Shown piece by piece: positions 16,363-24,351 of a DNA stretch of 36,244 nt. This DNA is from Anaerolineae bacterium (lineage in GTDB: Bacteria; Chloroflexota; Anaerolineae; Anaerolineales; Villigracilaceae): contig JABGQU010000011.1 in assembly GCA_018648605.1 (NCBI GenBank), positions 1-36,244 on the forward strand, read 5' to 3'. The position numbers and the translations under genes were made by a program. The notes under the pieces are model-generated. The model was not told the DNA's origin and did no database searches. It saw only the letters and a list, made by a program, of their open reading frames with translations. Position 1 is the stretch's first letter. Every line of letters starts with the position of its first letter.

Positions 16363-16977
16363 CTATTGGGCTGCTTTTGCCGCACGTGCCGCAGCTTTGG
16401 CTGCTTTTGCTTCTTCTTTGGCTTTTCGCGCTGCTTCTTCGATACTGTTGTTGATCGGACGAATTTCAGCATAGTAGGATGCGGGTTTCATCAAATCTTC
16501 CAGCCCGTAAACGGTGCGTCCGTAAGAAGCGATCTCGTAGTCGTGATCCATCTTGATCGCGTCGAAGGGGCAGTATTCGGAGCAGAGACCGCAGTTCATG
16601 CAGATATCTGCGTCGATGGTGAAATCGGCGGGCGCGGGGACGGGACGACCCGTTTTGGGGTCGCTCGTGCGCACGATCCAGATGCATTGCGGCGGACAGA
16701 CTTTGGCGCAGATGCCGCAGGATGTACAGCGGATCTCGTTGCCTTCTTCAGTCTCATCATAAACGAGGAAGGGGATGAAGCGAAATTCTTCCGGCACGGG
16801 CAGTTTTTCTTCAGGATATTGAACGGTGAAGATACCACTTGCATCCTTGCTGGAGCGGTGGGCAAGCCCCTCGGCAGTATAATAACGTTTACCGAGCCAT
16901 TTTAGATCGTCCACATAGGTGTTGACAAAGCGTTTTAAGGTGACGCCTAAACCTTTAAGAATACCTTTTCCATACAT
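16363..16977 (-). CDS. nuoI: NADH-quinone oxidoreductase subunit I (NuoI)
   Basis: A 204-residue ferredoxin-like subunit of complex I carrying clusters N6a and N6b. Ligands are Cys84, 87, 90 and 94 (CTSCGICAKVCPP) and Cys126, 129, 132 and 136 (CMNCGLCSEYCPF). After residue 175 comes a low-complexity tail of Ala, Lys and Glu (EEAKAAKAAARAAKAAQ) that is not part of the fold and may be a charged extension on the cytoplasmic side. AGGAGAAGAG upstream sets the start. It is the last gene of the iscX-nuoB-nuoCD-nuoI unit. Confidence 0.95.
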   Translation of the reverse strand: MYGKGILKGLGVTLKRFVNTYVDDLKWLGKRYYTAEGLAHRSSKDASGIFTVQYPEEKLPVPEEFRFIPFLVYDETEEGNEIRCTSCGICAKVCPPQCIWIVRTSDPKTGRPVPAPADFTIDADICMNCGLCSEYCPFDAIKMDHDYEIASYGRTVYGLEDLMKPASYYAEIRPINNSIEEAARKAKEEAKAAKAAARAAKAAQ

Positions 16978-16988
16978 GGTCTCTTCTC

Positions 16989-18728
16989 CTATCGGTCTGT
17001 TTCGCCGAGCACGATGTCAATCGAGCCAAGCACTGCGACGACGTCGGCAATTTTCAGTCCTTGACACATCGGACCGAAGGCAGTCAGGTTGATGAATGAT
17101 GGGGCGCGAACGTGGTAGCGATAGGGATTTGCCTTCCCATCAGAAACAACATAAAAACCAAGCTCACCTTTCGGGCCTTCAACACGTCCATAAGATTCAC
17201 CAGCGGGGACGCGTACCTGATATTGCGGTTTGCCAGTTTGGATAGGACCTTCAGGGATTTGCTCAACAGCCTGCTGGATGATACGCAATGATTCGCGGAT
17301 CTCGTCGAGACGGATGATGTAGCGGTCGAAGATATCGCCATTTTGACGGACAGCCACATTGAAATCGAAACGGTCGTAGATGCTGTAGGGATCGGCGCGG
17401 CGGATATCGTAAGGGACGCCGGACGCACGCAGCATTGGGCCTGCTGCCGAGTAACGAATTGCATCTTCGGCTGAAAGGTAGCCCTGCCCAACCGTGCGCG
17501 AACGCAGGATCTCGTTATCGCTCAGGAAGCGATCCATCTCGTCCACTTTGCGCGGTAAACGTTCAAAAGCTAATCCCCTGATCATCGTAAGCGCACCCTC
17601 TGGAAGATCGCGGGCGAGTCCGCCAAAGCGGAAGTAATTGCACATCATGCGCGATCCACTAACCATCTCGAAGATATCCAGTACCAATTCGCGTTCTTCG
17701 ATCGCATAAAGCGAAGGGGTGAAGAAGGCACCGAGATCATTCAGGAACATACCGATGGCGAAGAGGTGATTTTGAACACGAGTTAGTTCTGCCATCAGCA
17801 CGCGGATATATTCGGCGCGTTCGGGCACTTCGATATTCATCAATTTTTCGACAGCTAGCGCATAACCAAAGTTGTTCGACATCGAAGAGAGATAGTCGAG
17901 ACGGTCGGTGAAGGGCATATTCTGAAGATAAGTGTTGCGTTCGCCGATCTTCTCGTGGTTGCGGTGCAGGTAGCCCATCACGGGTTTCATATTCATGATG
18001 GTTTCACCATCCAGCGTGGCTGCGATGCGGAAAACGCCATGTGTGGAGGGGTGTTGCGGGCCGAGATTGACGGTGATGTGGTCGGTTTTCAAACCGGAAG
18101 TATCGGTATCTTCGTATTTGGCGAGTGAGCCATAGAGGGCATCTTCGCCTTCGGGAACCCATTTTTCAGGGTCGAAATTTCCGGGATATTTGACGTTGGC
18201 TTTGTAGTCAACTTTTTCTTCAGAACGATAGAAGTTGCCTTCGGGCCAGCGTGATTTGAAAGGTTTTACATCGGCTTCGTAGTAGGCTTCCTGCCAATCT
18301 TTGCGCAGGGGATGACCATCAAAACCTTCCCAGAGTAGGATGCGGCGCAGATCGGGATGACCGGTGAATTTGATGCCCATCAAATCCCATGCTTCGCGTT
18401 CCTGGAAGTCAGCGCCGGGGAAAACGTCGTATAGTGAAGGTACTTCGGCTTTGTCTCGGGCGACTTGAACTTTATAAACCAAGCCTGCGCCGCCGATGGT
18501 TTTATAAGCATGGTAGACGACTTCGAGCATCTCTTCGGCAACGTAGTCAACGCCAGTAACGGAGGAAAGATAGTCGTAACCAAATTCGTCGCGCAGAGCA
18601 GTCGCAAATTCAATCAGCTTGTCAGCATCAACGATATAGCCTTCAAAACCTTTACGCTCGTCAGCGACAACGCCTTCGGGGAAACGGGATGAAAAATCGA
18701 GGGTGGGGGCTTCTATTGGAGTTGCCAT
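16989..18728 (-). CDS. nuoCD: Fused NADH-quinone oxidoreductase subunits C and D (NuoCD)
   Basis: A 579-residue fusion. Residues 1-190 are the 30-kDa subunit ([34 protein letters not shown]). Residues about 195-579 are the 49-kDa subunit, which helps form the quinone pocket near cluster N2: [43 protein letters not shown] and a C-terminal [11 protein letters not shown]. Full length for the family. AAGGAGG inside the nuoB end sets the start, 2 bases after the nuoB stop codon. The fusion occurs in several bacterial lineages. Confidence 0.96.
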   Translation of the reverse strand: MATPIEAPTLDFSSRFPEGVVADERKGFEGYIVDADKLIEFATALRDEFGYDYLSSVTGVDYVAEEMLEVVYHAYKTIGGAGLVYKVQVARDKAEVPSLYDVFPGADFQEREAWDLMGIKFTGHPDLRRILLWEGFDGHPLRKDWQEAYYEADVKPFKSRWPEGNFYRSEEKVDYKANVKYPGNFDPEKWVPEGEDALYGSLAKYEDTDTSGLKTDHITVNLGPQHPSTHGVFRIAATLDGETIMNMKPVMGYLHRNHEKIGERNTYLQNMPFTDRLDYLSSMSNNFGYALAVEKLMNIEVPERAEYIRVLMAELTRVQNHLFAIGMFLNDLGAFFTPSLYAIEERELVLDIFEMVSGSRMMCNYFRFGGLARDLPEGALTMIRGLAFERLPRKVDEMDRFLSDNEILRSRTVGQGYLSAEDAIRYSAAGPMLRASGVPYDIRRADPYSIYDRFDFNVAVRQNGDIFDRYIIRLDEIRESLRIIQQAVEQIPEGPIQTGKPQYQVRVPAGESYGRVEGPKGELGFYVVSDGKANPYRYHVRAPSFINLTAFGPMCQGLKIADVVAVLGSIDIVLGETDR

Positions 18729-18730
18729 GA

Positions 18731-19348
18731 TTAAGCCTCCTTGCCCGCATCATGAATGGCGGGAATATCGCGTTGGTAGATCAAGTCGGGTCCCAAAATG
18801 GGGATCGGCACTGCTGCCAATTCGCCTTTTTGATACCAGCGTACTTGTTTGATGGATTGTGTATCGATCAATTCTTGAAGTTTGATAAGACCATTGATTA
18901 ATGCTTGCGGGGTGGGCGGGCAGCCGGGAACATAAACATCCACGGGGATGAGCTTGTCCACACCAGAAACGACGTTATAGCCCTCTTTGAAAGGGCCGCC
19001 GCCAGAAGCGCAAGCGCCCATAGCCACAACGTATTTTGGCTCAGGCATTTGGTTGTACAAACGCACGATGGTCGGTGCCATTTTCTTCGTCACGGTGCCA
19101 GAAACCAGCATCATATCTGCCTGACGCGGGCTGGGGCGCATAACTTCCATCCCGAAGCGGGAGAAGTCGTAGCGGCTGGCAGCCGTGCAGATCATTTCAA
19201 TTGCGCAGCACGCCAAGCCAAACATCAGCGGCCAAACGGACGAGCGGCGTCCCCAGTTATATATGCGGTCCATCGTCGTGATGGAAACCACACCCTGCAT
19301 ATCATCAGGGATCTCATAGCCGGGGGAGTTCAAGTCTTTATTTTCCAT
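18731..19348 (-). CDS. nuoB: NADH-quinone oxidoreductase subunit B (NuoB)
   Basis: A 205-residue subunit that holds the terminal 4Fe-4S cluster N2 of complex I. Ligands are the tandem Cys47-Cys48 (LACCAIEM), Cys113 ([10 protein letters not shown]) and Cys143 ([10 protein letters not shown]). The conserved [20 protein letters not shown] segment is intact. AGGAG about 9 bases upstream supports the start. Only the quinone-module subunits B, C, D and I are encoded here; A, E-H and J-N must be elsewhere. Confidence 0.97.
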   Translation of the reverse strand: MENKDLNSPGYEIPDDMQGVVSITTMDRIYNWGRRSSVWPLMFGLACCAIEMICTAASRYDFSRFGMEVMRPSPRQADMMLVSGTVTKKMAPTIVRLYNQMPEPKYVVAMGACASGGGPFKEGYNVVSGVDKLIPVDVYVPGCPPTPQALINGLIKLQELIDTQSIKQVRWYQKGELAAVPIPILGPDLIYQRDIPAIHDAGKEA

Positions 19349-19367
19349 GAAAATACTCCTCTTGATG

Positions 19368-19400
19368 AGTTACCGCGTGTTTTCAAAACACTTGATAACT
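19368..19400 (-). promoter_or_regulatory. Hairpin between iscX and nuoB
   Basis: GTGTTTT-C-AAAACAC (19377-19391) is a near-perfect palindrome enclosed by AGTTA/TAACT (19368-19372/19396-19400). Lying inside the operon, it could be a processing site or partial attenuator that sets the IscX to NuoB ratio. Confidence 0.4.
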
Positions 19401-19405
19401 GTAGA

Positions 19406-19612
19406 TTACAAAACTTCTTCAAACCAATCTTGATAAATCGCAAAAAGGATCTCTTCGTTCACAAGCGCAGGGTCATCATCAAATTCCGGCAGGGCCAATG
19501 TCCACACTTCGATCATGCCGAGCGAGACCTTTTCCAAGTTCACAGCGGGGTGTGTCTCTTTTAGGGCAAGAGCGATTGCGTATGTTGATTCCCAAGTCAG
19601 TGGATTGGTCAT
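19406..19612 (-). CDS. iscX: IscX-like iron-sulfur assembly protein
   Basis: A 68-residue acidic protein that matches the IscX (YfhJ) pattern: LTWESTYAIALALKETHPAV, then a central VWTLALPEFDDDP and NEEILFAIYQDWFEE. In E. coli IscX binds the cysteine desulfurase IscS and iron, and modulates cluster assembly; it is normally the last gene of the isc operon. Here it leads the nuo operon and no other isc gene is nearby. GAAGGAAAAC upstream sets the start. It is the first gene behind a strong promoter (19639-19667). Confidence 0.85.
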   Translation of the reverse strand: MTNPLTWESTYAIALALKETHPAVNLEKVSLGMIEVWTLALPEFDDDPALVNEEILFAIYQDWFEEVL

Positions 19613-19638
19613 AGTTTTCCTTCTTTATAGCACAGGCG

Positions 19639-19667
19639 ATTATAGTAGTCTGTACCTCATTGGTCAA
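19639..19667 (-). promoter_or_regulatory. Promoter of the iscX-nuoB-nuoCD-nuoI operon
   Basis: Minus strand: TTGACC (19662-19667), 17-base spacer, perfect TATAAT (19639-19644), 27 bases upstream of the iscX ATG. The strongest sigma-70-type promoter in the window. Confidence 0.85.
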
Positions 19668-19675
19668 CGCAGTTA

Positions 19676-19693
19676 TGCAAATATATATTTTCA
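19676..19693. promoter_or_regulatory. Operator-like palindrome in the divergent control region
   Basis: TGCAAATAT/ATATTTTCA is an 18-bp dyad (8 of 9 positions symmetric, core AAATATATATTT). It overlaps the plus-strand -35 box and lies 9 bases upstream of the minus-strand -35 box, so one bound dimer could control both promoters. Confidence 0.4.
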
Positions 19694-19716
19694 AAACAAA
19701 AAAACATGAGTATAAT
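19688..19716 (+). promoter_or_regulatory. Promoter of the SufR-like regulator
   Basis: TTTTCA (19688-19693), 17-base spacer, perfect TATAAT (19711-19716). The first ATG (19729) is only 12 bases further, but it is out of frame with the regulator, whose start is about 130 bases downstream beyond a repeat insertion. Confidence 0.6.
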
Positions 19717-19745
19717 CACGTCATCACTATGACAACCAGAAGACA

Positions 19746-19855
19746 GCCCCTGAGCGGAGCGACCGACAGGGAGCAAAGTCGAAGGGCGCCTTTTGCAGAG
19801 ATCGCTCTTCGACTACATATTCTCGCTCTCGCTCGATATTTCGCCCAGAGACTGA
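19746..19855. repeat. Dispersed repeat at the 5' end of the regulator gene
   Basis: CCCCTGAGCGGAGCGACC and GTCGAAGGGCG mark a family with CCTGAGC...GTCGAAGG ends; a short relative lies at 32628-32647. AGTCGAAG (19777-19784) pairs with CTTCGACT (19807-19814). Short similar sequences flank it: ATGACAACCAGAAGACAG at 19729 and ATGACCACAGCCCGACAG at 19862 (12 of 18 identical, MTTRRQ and MTTARQ). Confidence 0.55.
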
Positions 19856-20473
19856 ATGCCTATGACCACAGCCCGACAGAAAATCTTCACTTACATCAGT
19901 AAAAGACGTGCCGTTTCAGCCGCTGAAATTGCCCGCGATCTGCGGATGACCCAGGCGAATGCTCGCCATCATCTTTCTTTATTGCTTAAAAATGGACAAA
20001 TTGAGATCGTCGGCAAGCGCAGCGCAGGGAAACGCGGGGGACGTCCTGTTAATATCTATAGCGTCAGCCGCAACCTGCTTGGGGATGGCTTGCCCGCGTT
20101 ATCTCATCATTTGCTCGGCGAATTGCTCGATTTCGCCAAACCCCACGAAAAACGGATGCACCTTACCAGTCTTGCCAAACGCTTTATGGATATTTCCCCA
20201 CCTGCAATGGGTTCATCTCTAATGCTTCGTCTTGCCGCGACTGTAAAGCGTTTGAATGAACTCGGTTACCGATCCCGTTGGGAAGCTCACGCCAGCGGAC
20301 CGCGCATCATCCTGGGGCATTGCCCCTATGCCGCCATCATTGAGAAACATCCCGAACTCTGCGAGATGGATGGAGCCTTGCTCAACGAATGTCTTGGCGA
20401 GCATGTTGAGCAAATATTCAAACTCGAAGGCGCCGAAAGCGGACGACCTTATTGTGTCTTTGCGATGGGATAA
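19856..20473 (+). CDS. Winged-helix regulator with four C-terminal cysteines, SufR-like
   Basis: About 205 residues. The N-terminal winged helix (residues 5-75) shows AAEIARDLRMTQANARHHLSL as recognition helices and a GGRPVNIYSV wing, as in the ArsR/DeoR-like SufR group. The C-terminal half carries Cys156, Cys169, Cys179 and Cys200 (HCPYAAIIEKHPELC, NEC, PYC) with Cx12C spacing like the cluster-binding region of SufR, which represses iron-sulfur genes when holding a 4Fe-4S cluster. Divergence from iscX-nuo supports that role. Starts at 19856 and 19862 are both possible, neither with a good ribosome site. Another cluster- or metal-sensing relative cannot be excluded. Confidence 0.75.
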   Translation: MPMTTARQKIFTYISKRRAVSAAEIARDLRMTQANARHHLSLLLKNGQIEIVGKRSAGKRGGRPVNIYSVSRNLLGDGLPALSHHLLGELLDFAKPHEKRMHLTSLAKRFMDISPPAMGSSLMLRLAATVKRLNELGYRSRWEAHASGPRIILGHCPYAAIIEKHPELCEMDGALLNECLGEHVEQIFKLEGAESGRPYCVFAMG

Positions 20474-20529
20474 GAAAAGGTATACTATTGCCACTATTTA
20501 ATTAGACCAATTGGGAAAGGGAATAAAAA

Positions 20530-21012
20530 ATGAAAAAATCAGGATTGATCATCGGCGGGATAGGCTTCGTCTTCTCTCTCGCAGTCACGTTGCTCAGCCC
20601 CATCTTGTTGCCCTGCATCACGCCCATTTTAGGCATTGCAGCGGGCTATATGGCAGATATTTTTGATCTCCCGCTTCTAAAATCAGATGCGATCAAAAAA
20701 GCCGCCAAAGCCGGCGCATTAGGCGGTGTCGGGATGCTTGTCGGGCAGGTTATCGGCGCTATCATCAACGGCGTGGCGGTTGGCCCCGAAGGCGTCGTTA
20801 TGGTCTTGTCAAGCTTCGGCATCCCTGCTGGCAGTCCCGCAGCACTTGCAAAATATTATTGGACAATGATGTTCGTTGGCACAGCTTGTATCTCACTCTT
20901 TAACATCGCCTTAATGGCTGGTTTAGGGGCATTGGGTGGCCTGATCTGGTGGGAAGCCAATGGTAAAGAAAAAGCCGCCAAAGCACAGATCACCGAGAGC
21001 GAAGAAGTATGA
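20530..21012 (+). CDS. Small membrane protein of unknown function
   Basis: 160 residues with three or four membrane helices (7-38, 62-85, 115-140), rich in Gly and Ala, and a charged C terminus (ANGKEKAAKAQITESEEV). The first two helices contain LLPCITPILGIAAGYMAD. I know no function for this type. GGGAAAGGG upstream fits the ATG. Its stop overlaps the start of the racemase gene (ATGA), so both are made from one transcript. A possible -10 box TATACT lies near 20480. Confidence 0.7.
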   Translation: MKKSGLIIGGIGFVFSLAVTLLSPILLPCITPILGIAAGYMADIFDLPLLKSDAIKKAAKAGALGGVGMLVGQVIGAIINGVAVGPEGVVMVLSSFGIPAGSPAALAKYYWTMMFVGTACISLFNIALMAGLGALGGLIWWEANGKEKAAKAQITESEEV

Positions 21013-21707
21013 AAACGATCGGTCTTCTCGGCGGGATGAGTTGGGAAAGCACTGCGCTCTACTATAGGCAGATCAACGAACTAGTCAAAGAAAAGCTTGG
21101 GGCGCTTCATTCTGCGAAAATCGCTATGGTCAGTGTCGATTTTCAGGAGATCGAAGAATTGCAACACAAAGGGCAGTGGGATGCCACGGGCGAGATATTG
21201 TCGAAGGCTGCCGAGCAAGTTCAGGCGGCGGGCGCCAACTTTCTCCTCATCTGCACCAACAGCATGCACAAAGTCGCCCCGCAGATCGAGACCGCCATCG
21301 ACATCCCCATCCTGCATATCGCCGATGCAACCGCTAATAAGATCAAAGCGGATGGTATCCGAACCATCGGATTACTGGGCACACGCTTCACAATGGAACA
21401 GGATTTTTACGCAGGACGGTTGCGAGACACACATGGCTTGAACGTGCTACTGCCCCTAAAAGCGGATCGTGACCTTGTCCATCGTGTGATCTATGAAGAA
21501 CTCGTCTTGGGCGTAGTGCGCAACGAATCCCGCCGAGAATATCTGCGCATTATGGACTCGTTACGCGCAGAAGGTGCAGAGGGCGTTATTGAAGGCTGTA
21601 CGGAGATCGTCATGCTCGTTCAACAAAAAGATACTGATATTCCCCTATACGATACAACGTCTATTCACGCTGAAGCCGCGGTTGAGATGGCACTGTCTAG
21701 TGACTGA
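21009..21707 (+). CDS. Aspartate/glutamate racemase family protein (YgeA-like)
   Basis: A 232-residue cofactor-free amino-acid racemase that uses two cysteines for proton transfer. The family start GLLGGMSWESTALYYRQIN is intact. The two catalytic cysteines are Cys82 (LLICTNSMHK) and Cys197 (IEGCTEI), in the expected symmetric places. In relatives the substrates vary (aspartate, glutamate or others), so the substrate is left open. It starts 4 bases inside the end of the membrane-protein gene. Confidence 0.9.
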   Translation: MKTIGLLGGMSWESTALYYRQINELVKEKLGALHSAKIAMVSVDFQEIEELQHKGQWDATGEILSKAAEQVQAAGANFLLICTNSMHKVAPQIETAIDIPILHIADATANKIKADGIRTIGLLGTRFTMEQDFYAGRLRDTHGLNVLLPLKADRDLVHRVIYEELVLGVVRNESRREYLRIMDSLRAEGAEGVIEGCTEIVMLVQQKDTDIPLYDTTSIHAEAAVEMALSSD

Positions 21708-21718
21708 AATTTATTCAA

Positions 21719-21807
21719 ATATGTCTTTGCGAGAAGGGTTTTCGTCTGAGGAAGCAAGAGGGGAGATTGCTCCGCCCCGACAGGCTTCGGATCTCGTATA
21801 GACATAT
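21719..21807. repeat. Palindromic repeat, copy 3, after the racemase gene
   Basis: Outer arms ATATGTCTTTGCGAG (21719-21733) and the complement of ATATGTCTATACGAG (21793-21807), with inner GGAAGCAAG and GGGGAGATTGCTCC. It is 89 bases, the same family as 6519-6601 and 16150-16238. It fills most of the gap between two plus-strand genes. Confidence 0.65.
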
Positions 21808-21843
21808 CATTGTTGGTTCTGAATAACACATTTCCTATTTATT

Positions 21844-22704
21844 ATGCAAAAAATTCAAGGCGCACTGCTAATCATTATTTCCTCCATCGCTTTCGGCACA
21901 ATGGCAGTTCTTGCGCCCTTGGCTTATAAGGCAGGTGCAACGCCGATCACACTGCTCTTTTTGCGCTTCCTGATCGCAGGCATCATCATGGTCGGCTGGA
22001 TGCTGGTAGCACGCATCCCTTTTCCGCGCGGCAAAACGCTGCTGGGGTTGATCTTGATCGGCGGAATTTGGTACGTCGCCCAAACGCTGGCATATTTCAC
22101 CGCGCTCTCCATGACAGCTGCCGGCCTGGTCGGATTGCTGCTTTATCTATACCCCGCCGTTGTTGCGTTGATCGGAGCGATTGCGTTTAAGGAGCACCTG
22201 ACTAAACCCAAACTTGCTGCGTTGGGATTAGCACTGCTTGGCACCGCTTTCACCCTCAAGCCCAATGGAGACGGTTTCTCGCTGGGCGTTCTTCTTGCCC
22301 TGACAGCGGCTGTTTTATATGCAGGCTATATCGTTGTCGGCAAAATACTGATGGAAGATGTCGACCCGCGTAGCGCAACGGCCATCATTATGCTCTCGAC
22401 GGGCGTATCCTTTGGCGGGATCGTCGCTTTGCGTGGCTTTCAGCCGCCGAGTGAGATATCCGGCTGGGTCGCCATTGCAGCAACGGTGCTTTGCTCTATC
22501 ATCGCGTTGGGAACATTTTTTACGGGGCTTGAGAAGGTCGGCTCAACCAATGCTGCCATTCTCTCGACCATAGAACCTTTTGTTACCGTCGGGTTGGCAG
22601 CCTGGTGGCTTGGCGAACGTCTGGATCAAATCCAATTATTGGGGGGAGTCTTGATCTTGCTGGCGGTCGTTTTTCTCACACAACAAGAATTAAAGAAAAC
22701 ATAA
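21844..22704 (+). CDS. EamA/DMT-family transporter
   Basis: A 286-residue inner-membrane protein with ten predicted helices in two EamA halves (about 3-138 and 147-282). Each half ends in the typical pattern: the first has LLLYLYPAVVALIGAIAFKE, the second has STIEPFVTVGLAAWWLGERL. The superfamily exports amino acids, nucleosides or other metabolites. The substrate cannot be read from sequence. No good ribosome site precedes the ATG. It is separated from the racemase gene by a repeat. Confidence 0.88.
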   Translation: MQKIQGALLIIISSIAFGTMAVLAPLAYKAGATPITLLFLRFLIAGIIMVGWMLVARIPFPRGKTLLGLILIGGIWYVAQTLAYFTALSMTAAGLVGLLLYLYPAVVALIGAIAFKEHLTKPKLAALGLALLGTAFTLKPNGDGFSLGVLLALTAAVLYAGYIVVGKILMEDVDPRSATAIIMLSTGVSFGGIVALRGFQPPSEISGWVAIAATVLCSIIALGTFFTGLEKVGSTNAAILSTIEPFVTVGLAAWWLGERLDQIQLLGGVLILLAVVFLTQQELKKT

Positions 22705-22747
22705 AATTCCGGAAATATTCTGAGGAAATTCTTGCCGTAGAAAAAGC

Positions 22748-22770
22748 AAGGCGAGCCATCGGCTCGCCTT
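22748..22770. terminator. Bidirectional terminator between convergent genes
   Basis: A perfect 10-bp GC-rich stem (22748-22757 with 22761-22770) with a 3-base loop, followed by CTAAAATTAATTTTTTT on the plus strand and by T-rich sequence (GCTTTTT) on the minus strand. Confidence 0.85.
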
Positions 22771-22776
22771 CTAAAA

Positions 22777-23511
22777 TTAATTTTTTTCTACCACCCAAAA
22801 ATGCGATAGTCCAAAAACCTTTAGCGGTGTCTTCTCGAGAAACTGCATGGCCCAGCGCAAAATTTTCCCCGCAAGACCTAGCCGCGCAATGATATTGTCA
22901 TACGCACCGAAGACAACTGTCCGCTCGATAAATTTGACCGACAGGCCTTCGAAGAGTTTTGCCATGTCGCGGCGAGTATAGACCTCAACATGTGGGGCGA
23001 GTTTGTCGCGCCATTTGCGCGGTAAATAATTCACCAGCGGGATATTGCCAAAGCGATATTTCCCACGCCAATAAATCCCATGTGTTTCAAAGGGATAGCC
23101 ACGATTCGGCACGAAGATCGTCGCTCGCCCGCCGGGCTTCAGCACGCGCACCATCTCACGGATCGCGGCGGCATCGTTTTGGACGTGTTCGATAACTTCA
23201 TGACTCAGGATCAAATCGAAGGAGTTGGATGGAAAAGGAAGTTGTTCTCCGGCAGCATTCATAATGCGCGGCGAACGTGACCCGGCATCTGCTGCCCGTT
23301 CAAAATCGTATTCCAGCCCCGTAATTATTCCATTAAAAGGCGCGAGATGTTCTACATACATCCCCACGCCGCAGCCGTTCTCGAGGATGATTCCGCGAAT
23401 GCGTTCTCCGGCAGCATCGACGATCATTTGCAGGCGACGTTCTTGCCCCGCACGCCAAACGTAAGAGGGTTCGCCGCGCAGGGCGGCTTTGTCAAGGTTT
23501 CGTTGACTCAT
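22777..23511 (-). CDS. Class I SAM-dependent methyltransferase
   Basis: A 244-residue Methyltransf_11-type enzyme. SAM-binding motif I is ILENGCGVGMYVEHL (42-56). The post-motif region is SFDLILSHEVIEHV, and VLKPGGRATIFVPNRG follows. The N terminus (SYVWRAGQERRLQMI) and the C-terminal hydrophobic end (FGLSHFWVVEKN) resemble methyltransferases acting on lipids or glycans. The start overlaps the ubiE stop by 4 bases (ATGA), so translation is coupled to ubiE; a role near quinone or envelope lipid synthesis is possible but unproven. Confidence 0.85.
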   Translation of the reverse strand: MSQRNLDKAALRGEPSYVWRAGQERRLQMIVDAAGERIRGIILENGCGVGMYVEHLAPFNGIITGLEYDFERAADAGSRSPRIMNAAGEQLPFPSNSFDLILSHEVIEHVQNDAAAIREMVRVLKPGGRATIFVPNRGYPFETHGIYWRGKYRFGNIPLVNYLPRKWRDKLAPHVEVYTRRDMAKLFEGLSVKFIERTVVFGAYDNIIARLGLAGKILRWAMQFLEKTPLKVFGLSHFWVVEKN

Positions 23512-24212
23512 TCTTTTTGCCCCCAGTGGATTGCGACCGTCCCGAACATCTTCACCGAGAAATTAATATTTTTGAATCCAGCCACTGCCATATGCGCAGC
23601 GAGTTCTTCTGCGCTGAGAAAGCCTTTGGTTGAATCGGGTAGGTAGGTGTAGGCATCACGTTCGCCAGTTAATAAACTGCCGAGAGCAGGGATGATGTAG
23701 TTCAAGTGAATATTAATGAAGGGAGTGAGTATATTCTTACGAGGGCGTGTGGTATCGAGAATAACGATCCGGCCGCCGGGTTTGAGCGCGCGGTATTGCT
23801 CATTGAGCGCGCGCGGCACGTCGGTTACGTTGCGCATCAGGAAGCCGGAGACGATCGCATCGAAGCGTTCGTTCGAGAAGGGCAGGTTGAGCGCATCGGC
23901 GGCAGACCAATCGAGTTGACCGTATTTCTTGCCAGCACGCATCATCTCGAGGGTGAAATCTGCTGCGAGGGGGTGTGAAGCGGGTTGTTGCCGAAGGGCT
24001 TCTCGCGCCAGATCACCGGTACCAGCCCCCAAATCCAGGAGTGTGTCATTCGCATCCAAATGCGTATGAGCGATGACTTCTTTTCGCCAGCGAATATCTT
24101 GCCCGACGGTCATTAGCCGGTTCATTAGATCATAGCGGCTCGCTATTTTCGTGAACATTTTTTGAACGCGTTCTGCGCGCTCTTTTCCTGAGTATTCGAG
24201 TGGGGTAGACAT
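23508..24212 (-). CDS. ubiE: Demethylmenaquinone/ubiquinone methyltransferase (UbiE/MenG)
   Basis: A 234-residue C-methyltransferase that makes menaquinone from demethylmenaquinone. Motif I is LLDLGAGTGDLAREAL. Family signatures are FTKIASRYDLMNRLMTVGQD near the start, SGFLMRNVTDVPRALNEQYR, and the late YTYLPDSTKGFL. The product quinone would be the substrate of the complex I encoded at 16.4-19.3 kb. The promoter is leaderless: TATAAT at 24220-24225 stands 7 bases before the ATG. It is divergent from nusA. Confidence 0.93.
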   Translation of the reverse strand: MSTPLEYSGKERAERVQKMFTKIASRYDLMNRLMTVGQDIRWRKEVIAHTHLDANDTLLDLGAGTGDLAREALRQQPASHPLAADFTLEMMRAGKKYGQLDWSAADALNLPFSNERFDAIVSGFLMRNVTDVPRALNEQYRALKPGGRIVILDTTRPRKNILTPFINIHLNYIIPALGSLLTGERDAYTYLPDSTKGFLSAEELAAHMAVAGFKNINFSVKMFGTVAIHWGQKE

Positions 24213-24219
24213 GGCGGCT

Positions 24220-24225
24220 ATTATA
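24220..24225 (-). promoter_or_regulatory. Leaderless-type promoter of ubiE
   Basis: Perfect TATAAT on the minus strand, then AGCCGCC and the ATG. A weak -35 (TAGTCA, 18-base spacer) is at 24244-24249. The layout matches the ricT promoter. Confidence 0.65.
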
Positions 24226-24231
24226 CTCGTC

Positions 24232-24260
24232 TTGCGGCTTTTTTGACTATGTGCTAGAAT
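24232..24260 (+). promoter_or_regulatory. Promoter of the nusA-infB operon
   Basis: TTGCGG (24232-24237), 17-base spacer, TAGAAT (24255-24260). It gives a leader of about 85 bases. It overlaps the divergent ubiE promoter. Confidence 0.65.
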
Positions 24261-24290
24261 TCCGAAACCGTATCAATATTGAAAGCACCG

Positions 24291-24315
24291 AGAAGTGGGC
24301 AACCCCCACTTTTCT
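24291..24315 (+). promoter_or_regulatory. Hairpin in the nusA leader
   Basis: AAGTGGG (24293-24299) pairs with CCCACTT (24305-24311), and outer AGA/TCT pairs extend it. A short GTGGG hairpin with a T-rich end before the operon resembles the rimP-leader type reported upstream of rimP-nusA operons. It may act as an attenuator controlled by NusA; that is inference. Confidence 0.45.
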
Positions 24316-24351
24316 GCTTGTATGGGAGATTTTTGGGGAGCGTGAGTAATT

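Noticed and set aside
19660-19902. 80-codon frame upstream of the SufR-like regulator
   Set aside because: Its sequence is mostly translated repeat and a shifted version of the regulator start; no family resemblance.
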